Program-made: the position numbers and the translations under genes | Shown here: one piece after another, positions 25,802 to 32,955 of the stretch | Layout: the number at the start of each line of letters is the position of its first letter | How positions within the stretch are numbered: position 1 is the stretch's first letter | Virus record (IMG/VR): IMGVR_UViG_3300042890_002896 | Location: 1 to 46,429 of that record | Origin: a virus | DNA: 46,429 bases | Direction: 5' to 3' (one strand) | The notes under the pieces: generated by a model | The model's database searches: none | Told to the model about the DNA's origin: nothing | Seen by the model: the letters and a program-made list of their open reading frames with translations, nothing else

Positions 25802-26393
25802 ACACGATGAAATAAAAAATTTAATAGAGGCATCTAAAAAATTATTAAATAAAAATTTAATTACTGAGGATATTAATCACATCAAAAAAAATCACGGATT
25901 AATAGTTGAACAAGGTGAGGAAGGACCAACCGAAGATCAGACTAAAGACTATGAGACCGCAGAAGATGGTATGGATGATGATAAAGAAAAAGATGAGGTA
26001 GTAAAAACTGATAAGTCAAAAGGTTATAGAATATCAGGTGGTATTATTGTTATTCATGGTAAGGATAAATCTGACTTACAATTAACTGGTGATGATAAGA
26101 AAGCATTCCAAGAAACTATGGACGAATTTGTTTCAGAAGTTTCTGAAATTGTAGATTTTAATAAATTAAATCTGTATACAAACAATGTTGAATGGTCGGG
26201 TAAGATAACTGAATTAGACGTTGAGTTCTTTTATTCAATTGGAGAAACAAATGGTATATACATTAACGGTACGATGACTAAGATTGACGACGATTATTTG
26301 GAGTTTTTAAATAAGTTAAAACAATATTACGAGAAATTCAAATCTAAATGGTCTAAAGTAATTTCATCAAGAAAGAAAACTCCTGAATCATGA
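25794..26393 (+). CDS. Unknown acidic protein with helical N-terminus
   Basis: A 199-residue protein. It begins with a charged helix (DEIKNLIEASKKLLN) that resembles, less strictly, the capsid-targeting-like starts of other proteins here. An acidic low-complexity linker follows (about 44-75), then a compact domain beginning ISGGIIVIHGKDKSDL with a long helix and beta strands (EFFYSIGETNGIYING). It overlaps the amidase by eight bases and the next gene by four, so it belongs to the lysis transcript. It may be a virion protein expressed late. No family recognised. Confidence 0.55.
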   Translation: MNRHDEIKNLIEASKKLLNKNLITEDINHIKKNHGLIVEQGEEGPTEDQTKDYETAEDGMDDDKEKDEVVKTDKSKGYRISGGIIVIHGKDKSDLQLTGDDKKAFQETMDEFVSEVSEIVDFNKLNLYTNNVEWSGKITELDVEFFYSIGETNGIYINGTMTKIDDDYLEFLNKLKQYYEKFKSKWSKVISSRKKTPES

Positions 26394-26743
26394 AAGAATT
26401 CTTAAAGTATAATTTTAAATACATTATAATATTTGTCGGTGTGGTATTGGTATATTTTTTACTAATGGATCTAATGACACCATCAAATGGTATGAGTAAA
26501 GAGGATCTAAAGAAAATAGAGCAAATAGATAAAGACATTAATTTGTTGATTGAAAGTCAAAAAAAATTAGATGAATCAATTAATGAGTATAAAAAAGAAA
26601 TTGAGAAAATTGATTCAACGATATCTAACATCAAAGTTAAAAAGGAAGTAGTGAATAATTACTACGAACAAAAAGGGAAAGAGATTAAAGATGCTAATGT
26701 TAAACAAGTTGATAGTTTATTAAGATCAAGATATAAATTTTAA
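26390..26743 (+). CDS. Probable inner-membrane spanin (Rz-like)
   Basis: A 117-residue protein with one N-terminal membrane segment (about 10-28) and a periplasmic coiled coil of about 75 residues (KKIEQIDKDINLLIE, then EYKKEIEKIDSTISNIK). This is the architecture of Rz-type i-spanins that help disrupt the outer membrane after the cell wall is cut. It follows the amidase and precedes a second periplasmic coiled-coil protein. The sequence itself has no diagnostic motif, so the assignment rests on topology and position. Confidence 0.6.
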   Translation: MKEFLKYNFKYIIIFVGVVLVYFLLMDLMTPSNGMSKEDLKKIEQIDKDINLLIESQKKLDESINEYKKEIEKIDSTISNIKVKKEVVNNYYEQKGKEIKDANVKQVDSLLRSRYKF

Positions 26744-26745
26744 GT

Positions 26746-27156
26746 ATGAAAAATATAATATCAATATTATTTATTTTGGTGTCATTGACATCATTCAGTC
26801 AAATTAAAAAAGTTGACACAACTGAAATATGTTTACCATATAGTGTTGGAAAACAAATTATGTTAGATCTAAATAGATTAGACTCTACAACGGCAATCCT
26901 TAAACTAACTGAAACTGAAGTTATTGAATTAAATAAAAAGGTGGATGCACAACAAGGGATTATTGGTAATTTAGAAGATAAAGTTAAGATAAGTGATACA
27001 ATAGTTCAAAAAACTAATGAGAAATTTGATATCGTTGACAAAATAAATAAAGATTTAGTTACCGATAACAAAAAATTAAAGAGAAAGAATGTAATTATAG
27101 AAATAGTCTCAGGTATTTTAATTGGGGCATTAACGTATCAAGTAGTAACACAATAA
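26746..27156 (+). CDS. Exported coiled-coil protein, possible spanin partner
   Basis: A 136-residue protein with a signal peptide (residues 1 to about 19, ending SFSQ, a cleavage pattern typical of Bacteroidota). The Cys motif ICLPYSVGKQIMLDL is followed by a coiled coil and a C-terminal membrane segment (about 114-133). The VDTTEICLP start and the tail helix recall Bacteroidota phage lysis proteins. There is no lipobox, so it is not a standard outer-membrane o-spanin; it may be an inner-membrane-anchored periplasmic partner of the preceding protein. Confidence 0.6.
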   Translation: MKNIISILFILVSLTSFSQIKKVDTTEICLPYSVGKQIMLDLNRLDSTTAILKLTETEVIELNKKVDAQQGIIGNLEDKVKISDTIVQKTNEKFDIVDKINKDLVTDNKKLKRKNVIIEIVSGILIGALTYQVVTQ

Positions 27157-27401
27157 TGGCACTAAATCAAACAGAAAAAAAAGAGATTGAAGTTTTAATT
27201 AGAAAAGAAATCAAAGATTTTTTAGGTTCTACTACTGCCAAACAATTTGAAGATAAACTAATTCAACAGGTCTCTAAAGATCTTAAACGAGGTAAACTAG
27301 AAGGTGATATTAAAGATATCGTTGTAAAATCATTTAGAGAATTTTTTACAATGATGTTCCATCAAAGAAGTTTCTGGGAATCAAAATTTAGAAGTTCATA
27401 A
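27156..27401 (+). CDS. Small helical protein of unknown function
   Basis: An 81-residue, mostly helical and charged protein (KKEIEVLIRKEIKDFLG, then FEDKLIQQVSKDLKRG) with an aromatic C-terminus (FFTMMFHQRSFWESKF). It joins its neighbours by single-base overlaps (TAATG at both ends), so its translation is tied to theirs. There is no membrane segment or zinc motif. Its pattern suggests a small phage structural or assembly component, but this cannot be shown from the sequence alone. Confidence 0.6.
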   Translation: MALNQTEKKEIEVLIRKEIKDFLGSTTAKQFEDKLIQQVSKDLKRGKLEGDIKDIVVKSFREFFTMMFHQRSFWESKFRSS

Positions 27402-28180
27402 TGGAAGATATAGGAAGCAAACTTAAAGATATGATATCTAGTCAACTATCAGGAAATTCTGATGCAAGAACTAAGGTCTTAAGAAGCCTTAAAGATGTTA
27501 AGGAAAGTAATGAAGGTGAGAGAAGAAATGCTCCGCAAGATTATTTAAAAGATCCTAATGGGTTAAAATTAGTGTTTGATTTGGCAAAACAAAAAAGAAC
27601 TAATAAGGCAACAATTAGAAAAGAAATAAAAAAATTATTAAAAAACCCTGAAGAAATTAACGATTTCTTAAATTCAATATTATCATTTGTCAAATCAAAA
27701 AAAGGTAACGATAAGGAAGAGGCAAAAGAAATGACGGGTTCAGGAAGTGCTGGTGGATATTCAGCACCATTGTTTGGCCATGAAATGAAAGAAAGTGTTT
27801 GTAAGATTTGTGGTATGAAGAACTGCAAATGTCAGGATAAAAAACATGGTAATATACCAAGAAGAACGGAAACAAAAGAGGCCACAGGATCGGCATCATC
27901 AGGTCAATATTCAGGTCCCTCGATATGGGCAAAGTCAACCAATAAAAAAGATTGGGCACCAAAACGTAAAACACAATTTCCTGGTGGTAAGTTTGTCCAA
28001 GTTAAGAAAAAATGTAAAAAGTTTCCTTACTGTAATCAAGGGGATATTAACGCACTTAGAATCTTTGAAAACGAGACTCTTTCAAAAGTAATAAACGATT
28101 TATCAGATAAATACCAAATTCACGAAGATTTCATAAGGGAAATAATCTTCAATGAAATGTCAAAAAGGAATTTAATGTGA
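27401..28180 (+). CDS. Protein with duplicated TGS-SxGxYSxP motif and Cys cluster
   Basis: A 259-residue protein. Residues 1-105 are helical and charged. A motif of about 16 residues appears twice, at 110-125 (MTGSGSAGGYSAPLFG) and 160-176 (EATGSASSGQYSGPSIW). Between the copies lies a Cys cluster, CKIC (134-137) and CKC (142-144), that could bind zinc. The C-terminus is basic then helical. The glycine-serine-tyrosine motif is of a kind I associate with structural proteins of large phages, but it has no assigned function that I know. It is probably a virion component. Confidence 0.55.
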   Translation: MEDIGSKLKDMISSQLSGNSDARTKVLRSLKDVKESNEGERRNAPQDYLKDPNGLKLVFDLAKQKRTNKATIRKEIKKLLKNPEEINDFLNSILSFVKSKKGNDKEEAKEMTGSGSAGGYSAPLFGHEMKESVCKICGMKNCKCQDKKHGNIPRRTETKEATGSASSGQYSGPSIWAKSTNKKDWAPKRKTQFPGGKFVQVKKKCKKFPYCNQGDINALRIFENETLSKVINDLSDKYQIHEDFIREIIFNEMSKRNLM

Positions 28181-28202
28181 TATTTATTAAATAAAAATAA
28201 CT

Positions 28203-29309
28203 ATGAACTATTATTTGAAAAATAAAATCCAAAAACTAATTAATGAAACTTTAGAAGATAAAGCCAATGAAGTTATGGGAAAATTAAAATTTAACAAACC
28301 TGGTAGTTCTTTTGACTACGTTGAAGAAGAAATGTGTGAATCATGTGGTGGAGAAATGACAGAAGGTGAATGTTCAGAATGTGGATATATGTCCGAAGGT
28401 AACTCACAAGAATGTAATGAATGTGGTGGAGAAATGAGAGAAGGAGAATGTTCTGAATGTGGATCTAAAGGTGGTGAAGTAATGGAAAAATTATACGGCA
28501 ACCAAAAAAGAATTGATAAGAACCGTAATGGTAAAATTGATAGGGAAGATTTCAAAATGTTGAGAAAAGAAGAAGATATGGGCATTAACGAAAATGTTTT
28601 TTATGAATTAACAATGGCCGTAAATGGTAAAAGAGAAAAACTTTTATTTACTGAAGGTCAGTTTGAAGAAATTATTGAAAATATTGTCTTAAAAGAAGAA
28701 GGTAAATTTAATAAAGGTAAAACACCTGCAGGATATGCCGAATATGAAAATTCTGTTAAAAAATCAAAGAAAGAAGAAGAAGGGTATATGAAAGATTTAT
28801 CCAAAAAAATGAAAGATTATTTGAAAGACGGATCTAAAGGTGAATATACAGAATCCCCAAAACACTTCCCTAAAGGAAATGGTGAATTGGAGAAGATGAG
28901 TAAGAAAGCGTATATTCCATCAGGAGCGGTTGAAGATTATATTGATAATTTCACCGCCGCTGGTTTGGAAAACTTAGAATACGATGAAATACACCCTAAT
29001 GAAGATTGGGTAACAGATAATGTTGTTGGTTCATCAAGAACAGGTAATAACCCTGAATGGGCAAATGCGGTTGAAACACCAACTAATGAGAAAAGAAATA
29101 AAATCAGAAAAGATAATTTATTAGGTAAAATTAAACGTAAGGCGTATAACAAAGCAGTACAACCAACTGTTAGCGATAAATCAGGTGAGGATGAGGGAGA
29201 TAAAATCATGGCGAAGTTAGAATCTATTGATGAAAAGAAAAAACAAAAGATCAATGAGGATTTTACACGTATAATGGATTTAATGTCTTACAAGAAAAAC
29301 ACTCAATAA
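28203..29309 (+). CDS. Virion-type protein with twin zinc ribbons and an EF-hand
   Basis: A 368-residue protein. It begins with the helix MNYYLKNKIQKLINE, like the other capsid-targeting-like starts. Two consecutive mini zinc ribbons follow (Cys45, 48, 57, 60 and Cys71, 74, 83, 86), each CxxC-x8-CxxC with GGEM[TR]EGE in the loop. An EF-hand-type calcium loop comes next, DKNRNGKIDRED at 105-116, with acidic or amide residues at positions 1, 3, 5, 9 and 12, Gly at 6 and Ile at 8. The C-terminal 200 residues are charged and mostly disordered or helical. No enzyme motif. Metal-stabilised internal or capsid-associated protein is the best guess. Confidence 0.65.
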   Translation: MNYYLKNKIQKLINETLEDKANEVMGKLKFNKPGSSFDYVEEEMCESCGGEMTEGECSECGYMSEGNSQECNECGGEMREGECSECGSKGGEVMEKLYGNQKRIDKNRNGKIDREDFKMLRKEEDMGINENVFYELTMAVNGKREKLLFTEGQFEEIIENIVLKEEGKFNKGKTPAGYAEYENSVKKSKKEEEGYMKDLSKKMKDYLKDGSKGEYTESPKHFPKGNGELEKMSKKAYIPSGAVEDYIDNFTAAGLENLEYDEIHPNEDWVTDNVVGSSRTGNNPEWANAVETPTNEKRNKIRKDNLLGKIKRKAYNKAVQPTVSDKSGEDEGDKIMAKLESIDEKKKQKINEDFTRIMDLMSYKKNTQ

Positions 29310-29335
29310 TTTACAATTACATAACTTACTACTAC

Positions 29336-29371
29336 ATTGTCCATAGATATTAATCTATGGACAATTTTTTT
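29336..29371 (+). terminator. Strong terminator hairpin containing the next gene's start codon
   Basis: A perfect 13-bp stem (ATTGTCCATAGAT at 29336-29348 with ATCTATGGACAAT at 29353-29365) around an ATTA loop is followed by a run of T to 29371. The ATG of the next gene (29357) lies within the 3' arm. The structure should both stop upstream transcription and hide the start codon in any read-through RNA. Confidence 0.85.
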
Positions 29372-29824
29372 AACTACATATCGAAACAATTAAAACAGGA
29401 GGATATTGAGGTTTGGTTTAACATCAATAACATCATCCCCGAAAAGATGGAATTATATTATGATTTCTCCATCTCAATTCATAAGTTAATTTTAGAAACG
29501 TATCTTGGTGATGACGATGGTTTTGATGAAACTAAAGTCTCAATGAGTGATGAGGATAAAAATAATCACTTTGATTGGTGTTGGGATAAAACTATTGATA
29601 GTTTTAATTTAGAGAACATCACATTCAATAACCAAGGGGATCACTACGAGTACTTTAAATCATTTTTTTCTGAAATATATTATAATCAATCGGATAAAAA
29701 AATTAAAGATTCTATTAATGTGTTCTTTAGGGATATCTTTGATTTAGACAAACCATTCACCCAATCCGATTTAGATATGATACTCAATATCTATCGTAGT
29801 TTAGATAAAAATTTGGTCCTATAG
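29357..29824 (+). CDS. Unknown acidic aromatic protein, start inside a terminator
   Basis: A 155-residue protein rich in Asp, Phe and Tyr (WFNINNIIPEKMELYYDF, then HFDWCWDKTIDSFNLENI). The predicted start ATG lies in the 3' arm of a 13-bp hairpin and the T tract encodes two Phe codons. A Met about 31 codons in (ATG near 29447) is a possible alternative start, but the residues before it look like a normal helix. No recognisable domain. Expression probably depends on read-through or on opening of the hairpin. Confidence 0.6.
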   Translation: MDNFFNYISKQLKQEDIEVWFNINNIIPEKMELYYDFSISIHKLILETYLGDDDGFDETKVSMSDEDKNNHFDWCWDKTIDSFNLENITFNNQGDHYEYFKSFFSEIYYNQSDKKIKDSINVFFRDIFDLDKPFTQSDLDMILNIYRSLDKNLVL

Positions 29825-29887
29825 TATTTACTAAGGTAGATTACTGAGGTATCATTATACTACATAAACAATAAAATACATTTAAAA

Positions 29888-30061
29888 ATGGAAACGTTAG
29901 AACAAATTAAAACACTAGTTGAACAATTAAGTGCTGACACAACTAAGTTTTTTGCCGGTAATAAAAGTGCTGGAACAAGAGCAAGAAAAACATCTCAAGA
30001 GTTAAAAGCTTTATTACAAACATTAAGAGGCGAGATCTTAGAATCTAAAAAAAATGACTAA
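29888..30061 (+). CDS. Histone H1-like protein (Hc1-type, short Bacteroidota form)
   Basis: A 57-residue protein (METLEQIKTLVEQL, then FFAGNKSAGTRARKTSQELK, then LQTLRGEIL). The pattern NKxAGTRARKxxQELKxLxQxLR is typical of the short histone H1-like proteins of Bacteroidota, which are otherwise chromosomal, so this may be a gene taken from a host. In such proteins the basic centre binds DNA. Here it could help condense phage DNA or alter host nucleoid structure. The gene is short and lies in an otherwise empty-looking 230-bp stretch. It overlaps the following gene by eight bases. Confidence 0.82.
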   Translation: METLEQIKTLVEQLSADTTKFFAGNKSAGTRARKTSQELKALLQTLRGEILESKKND

Positions 30062-30248
30062 TATTGAGACAATATATCTATTTATGTTCATTTTTTCAAC
30101 ACTGTCAATTTTCAGAGTTGTCGTAAAATTTATATTTTCCCTATTACAAACATCCCCTGAAAGATTGGTGATGAGTAATAGGGAAATATTACTTCAGGGT
30201 ATCGCATTGTCTTATGTTATAACTTACACAATACAAAATTTATTATGA
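30054..30248 (+). CDS. Small two-helix membrane protein
   Basis: A 64-residue protein with two hydrophobic segments (about 6-32 and 46-63) and a short polar turn containing SPERLVMSNRE. It is coupled by overlaps to the histone-like gene before it and to the next gene (ATGA). Small two-helix membrane proteins in phages are often holins, but this one is not beside the amidase, so a holin role is only one possibility. No specific motif. Confidence 0.6.
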   Translation: MTNIETIYLFMFIFSTLSIFRVVVKFIFSLLQTSPERLVMSNREILLQGIALSYVITYTIQNLL

Positions 30249-30673
30249 GTTTTTTTACAGAATTTAATACATTATCACCATACTTACAATCCGTAAGAAA
30301 GTTAAAGACTTATCTTTCGTTTGATATTCATTTTCCTAACACATGGAAAATACCTAAGAAGTTTGTTGATGAAGAAACGTTATTAGAAAATGAATCTAGC
30401 GAAACAGGAAAAAGATTCTTTTCATTTGTTAGTACCTTCAATGAAGAAGAGGTTGAGAAGATTTTTAATAATCTTAGAAACATTATTAAATATAATAAAG
30501 AAAGAGAGGAAAAGGACAAATTATTCCAATCTAAGGTTAATGAGTTGAAATCTATTTTTGAAAAACAAAATTTAGATAATTTACAAGCATTAAAATTTGA
30601 AATTTCCGAAAATCAAAAAATTGAATTAGAAGATGGAGAAGAAAATACAGACCCAGTTAGAAACACAAATTGA
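30245..30673 (+). CDS. Unknown protein with coiled-coil C-terminal half
   Basis: A 142-residue protein with an N-terminal globular-looking part containing aromatic and Pro residues (SFDIHFPNTWKIPKKF) and a C-terminal coiled coil (EEVEKIFNNLRNIIKYNKE, then NELKSIFEKQNLD). The last 40 bases overlap the start of the next small gene in another frame, so two different tails are encoded in the same DNA. No known domain. Likely part of a membrane-proximal module with its neighbours. Confidence 0.55.
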   Translation: MSFFTEFNTLSPYLQSVRKLKTYLSFDIHFPNTWKIPKKFVDEETLLENESSETGKRFFSFVSTFNEEEVEKIFNNLRNIIKYNKEREEKDKLFQSKVNELKSIFEKQNLDNLQALKFEISENQKIELEDGEENTDPVRNTN

Positions 30674-30833
30674 GTGGTTAAAAAATGAATCGGAGAAAGA
30701 TAGGATTGAAGTTGAAAGAAATAAGGCCAACTTTATTAATCAAATCAAAAAATTAAAAAAAGAAGACATTGTTAAAGTTAATGTTGAAAAAATGACACTA
30801 TGGAAGAGAATCAAGAAAGTATTGTTGGGGTAA
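30633..30833 (+). CDS. Small coiled-coil protein with amphipathic tail
   Basis: A 66-residue protein, almost entirely charged coiled coil (QTQLETQIEWLKNESEK), ending in a basic amphipathic helix LWKRIKKVLLG. The next gene also ends in a basic aromatic helix (WFKRLIKGSLK), which suggests a shared membrane- or partner-binding tail. The frame overlaps 40 bases of the previous gene and 34 of the next. Such dense overlap is common in phages and lends some support to it being expressed. Confidence 0.5.
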   Translation: MEKKIQTQLETQIEWLKNESEKDRIEVERNKANFINQIKKLKKEDIVKVNVEKMTLWKRIKKVLLG

Positions 30834-31123
30834 TGGAGAAGTTAGCGATGATTACTGATGCCGCCCAATCTTTATTTCCTGATGGAAAAACGGCAATAGT
30901 ATTTGAATTGGCTGAATTTGATTTTAGAGAAGTCCAAAAAAACTTTAGAGAAATTGATAAAGGATATAATAGATTCAAAATCGATATATCTGGTGTTGAA
31001 ATAATATTCATATTGGAAAATTCATATGAAGAAGAAAAACCTATCGAAGAACCTATTGAAGAACCTGTTGTGGTTAAAAAAGAGAGTTGGTTTAAAAGAT
31101 TAATAAAAGGTAGTTTAAAGTAA
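30800..31123 (+). CDS. Small protein with acidic Pro repeats and amphipathic tail
   Basis: A 107-residue protein. The N-terminal 75 residues look like a compact alpha/beta domain (KTAIVFELAEFDFREVQ, then YNRFKIDISGVEIIFIL). It is followed by EEKP-IEEP-IEEP spacers and the basic tail WFKRLIKGSLK, similar to the tail of the preceding protein. Its stop codon is part of an 11-bp hairpin that ends transcription. Function unknown; the tail may attach it to the membrane. Confidence 0.6.
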   Translation: MEENQESIVGVMEKLAMITDAAQSLFPDGKTAIVFELAEFDFREVQKNFREIDKGYNRFKIDISGVEIIFILENSYEEEKPIEEPIEEPVVVKKESWFKRLIKGSLK

Positions 31124-31132
31124 CTACCTTTT
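31105..31132. terminator. Bidirectional terminator across convergent gene ends
   Basis: A perfect 11-bp stem (AAAAGGTAGTT at 31105-31115 with AACTACCTTTT at 31122-31132) and a 6-base loop spans the stop codons of both convergent genes. A/T-rich ends serve as U tracts on either strand. With zero intergenic bases, the coding ends double as the terminator. Confidence 0.75.
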
Positions 31133-31759
31133 GTATGTTGTATAAGTTCTATATAACTTTGATTTGGGGATCCCTCCCCTTTCTAAAATATCATAAATGT
31201 ATTTCTTTTGAGACTTACTTGAGTCTGGGACCAAGATACAATCCATTCTATTCTTATCTCTAAGATAGTTACCCAACACGTCAAGGAATCTACCTGACTC
31301 ACTAACAGACTTCAATGAGAAACAATTAAATTTATCGTCATTTTGAACTACGATCTTATTATTAATTTTGGATACTAACTTCAACCCGTCTTTAGGTAGA
31401 TAAGTTTTAATAAACTTATCAAATGAAATTTTAGTTGAGGTTTGGATATCATAAATCAATTCCTCCATTAAAAATTCAGAGATGGATAATATCGTATAAT
31501 CACTACTATCCAATTCTACTTTTATTTGACGACCTAGTTCATCCTTTATAAAGTATGAGTCAAAGTTTTTAGAATTCTTCTCAAGTAAACCAATATTAAA
31601 TGAACAGGATTTTCCGTTTTCAAACTGTGTGTTGAATCTAATCTCTTTATTACTTATTATTTTACCATCGTAGAACTTTTTAGCATTCTCGTAAGTCTTA
31701 AACGACTTTATTATTTTTTTTCTTTCTTTATTTTTGAATAGTACGATTAAATAGTTCAT
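31124..31759 (-). CDS. Unknown 211-residue protein
   Basis: Counted from the ATG at 31759; an in-frame GTG four codons upstream is possible. It starts MNYLIVLFKNKERKK, and the middle has beta strands and helices without recognised motifs (SCSFNIGLLEKNSKNF, then YFIKDELGRQIKVELD). The C-terminal 60 residues (CILVPDSSKSQKKYIYDIL, then PKSKLYRTYTTYKR) look like a small alpha/beta element. It is a single minus-strand gene between two plus-strand blocks and ends inside the shared terminator. Confidence 0.55.
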   Translation of the reverse strand: MNYLIVLFKNKERKKIIKSFKTYENAKKFYDGKIISNKEIRFNTQFENGKSCSFNIGLLEKNSKNFDSYFIKDELGRQIKVELDSSDYTILSISEFLMEELIYDIQTSTKISFDKFIKTYLPKDGLKLVSKINNKIVVQNDDKFNCFSLKSVSESGRFLDVLGNYLRDKNRMDCILVPDSSKSQKKYIYDILERGGIPKSKLYRTYTTYKR

Positions 31760-31804
31760 AATATTGATCACTCTTTAGTTAAGTATATTAATTTTTTTTT
31801 ATAA

Positions 31805-32716
31805 ATGAATAATGACAATTATTATGAGATTCTAGGTGTTGACGAAAAGGCAACCCAAGAAGACATCAAGAAGGCGTATAGAACCTTAGCCAAAGAAAGT
31901 CACCCCGATAAAGGTGGTGATGAAGAAAAGTTTAAGAAGATTACTGAGGCGTATGATACGATTGGAGACGCAAATAAACGAAACCAATACGATAATCGGA
32001 AGAGTAATCCATTTGGTAGTAATTTTGCCGATATGTTCAGTTCATTTAATCAACAACAACGACAAAGACAAGAAAATCACACTAGTGTAATAACGGTAAA
32101 TCTGAGTGTGTTGGATTCATATTTAAGTAGGAACAAACAAATCACATATAAAAGAAAAACTAGTTGTAATGTTTGTGATGGTACAGGGGGGGAGAAGAAG
32201 GTATGTGCTACCTGTAATGGTGTTGGTAGTGTTATGAAACAAATGGGAACTGGTATGTTCGTACAAGTTGTTAATATGTCTTGTGAGACTTGTTCAGGTA
32301 CCGGTAAAATAACTATAAATGCTTGTTATTCATGTAATGGATCGGAAACTAAAGATGAGATGAAAACATTGGATGTTAAAATACCACACGGAATAGAAGA
32401 TGGTCAGTTCATAAGAATGTCAAATGTGGGGGATTTTAGAAATGGTAGATTTGGTGATTTGGTTATAAGGATTAACTTGGTGGAAGAAAATGGATTCTTT
32501 AAAAACGGACCACATTTAATATACAATTCTTACTTGAACTATGAAGATCTTACAAAGGAGGATTTAAATATACCTCATCCTGATGGGGACTTGAACATTA
32601 AACTACCTAAAGTGTTTGATACTTCAAAACCTTTAAGAGTTAAAGGTAAAGGGTTTAAAACGGGACAAATTGGGGATCTTATGATTAATCAGATTGTTAG
32701 GTTTAATAGACCTTAA
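31805..32716 (+). CDS. dnaJ: DnaJ/Hsp40 co-chaperone with four-Cys-pair zinc domain
   Basis: A 303-residue DnaJ. The J domain is at 1-65 with the HPD triad at 33-35 and stimulates DnaK. A short Phe/Gln-rich linker replaces the usual Gly/Phe region. The zinc domain has CNVCDGTG, CATCNGVG, CETCSGTG and CYSCNGSE at 121-180; the last repeat departs from CxxCxGxG. The C-terminal substrate domain is shortened compared with about 370 residues in bacteria. Phages use host chaperones for replication and assembly; this copy probably recruits host DnaK. A host origin is likely. Its stop overlaps the stop of the minus-strand gene beyond it. Confidence 0.92.
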   Translation: MNNDNYYEILGVDEKATQEDIKKAYRTLAKESHPDKGGDEEKFKKITEAYDTIGDANKRNQYDNRKSNPFGSNFADMFSSFNQQQRQRQENHTSVITVNLSVLDSYLSRNKQITYKRKTSCNVCDGTGGEKKVCATCNGVGSVMKQMGTGMFVQVVNMSCETCSGTGKITINACYSCNGSETKDEMKTLDVKIPHGIEDGQFIRMSNVGDFRNGRFGDLVIRINLVEENGFFKNGPHLIYNSYLNYEDLTKEDLNIPHPDGDLNIKLPKVFDTSKPLRVKGKGFKTGQIGDLMINQIVRFNRP

Positions 32717-32880
32717 AACAAGGACATAATGTCTTTGTATAAGGAAACCGCACCATAGATAGATAGGGCAAACATTACACCACCCGCAATAAAGACAAAT
32801 CTTTGTGTTTTTCCTGTAGTTTGGTTACACTTTCTACATCCTGTTACTTGTGTTGCTTGATCTTTCATCTCTTCTTCCAT
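32713..32880 (-). CDS. 55-residue membrane protein with CxxC
   Basis: This short minus-strand frame fills the 165-bp gap between dnaJ and the methylase. The product begins MEEEMKDQATQ, has CRKC at 15-18 followed by a polar QTTGKTQ, and then one membrane helix (about 28-47, VFIAGGVMFALSIYGAVSL). The hydrophobic-then-charged ending YKDIMSLF suggests a complete protein. Divergent promoter-like sequence lies upstream. It would be a small inner-membrane protein with a possible zinc or redox pair; no family recognised. It ends convergently within the dnaJ stop. Confidence 0.7.
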   Translation of the reverse strand: MEEEMKDQATQVTGCRKCNQTTGKTQRFVFIAGGVMFALSIYGAVSLYKDIMSLF

Positions 32881-32911
32881 AGTTTCTTTTTATTAATTAT
32901 AAATATTACTA

Positions 32912-32943
32912 ATTGACTTATAAAGATAAAACAACTACTTTTG
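32912..32943 (+). promoter_or_regulatory. Bacteroidota-type promoter P4
   Basis: ATTG at 32912-32915 and TACTTTTG at 32936-32943, separated by 20 bases, upstream of the Dam gene. Transcription would start near 32949, leaving only some 7 bases before the ATG, so the mRNA would be almost leaderless. TATAAATA also occurs at 32898-32905. Confidence 0.65.
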
Positions 32944-32955
32944 TATAAAAAAAAT

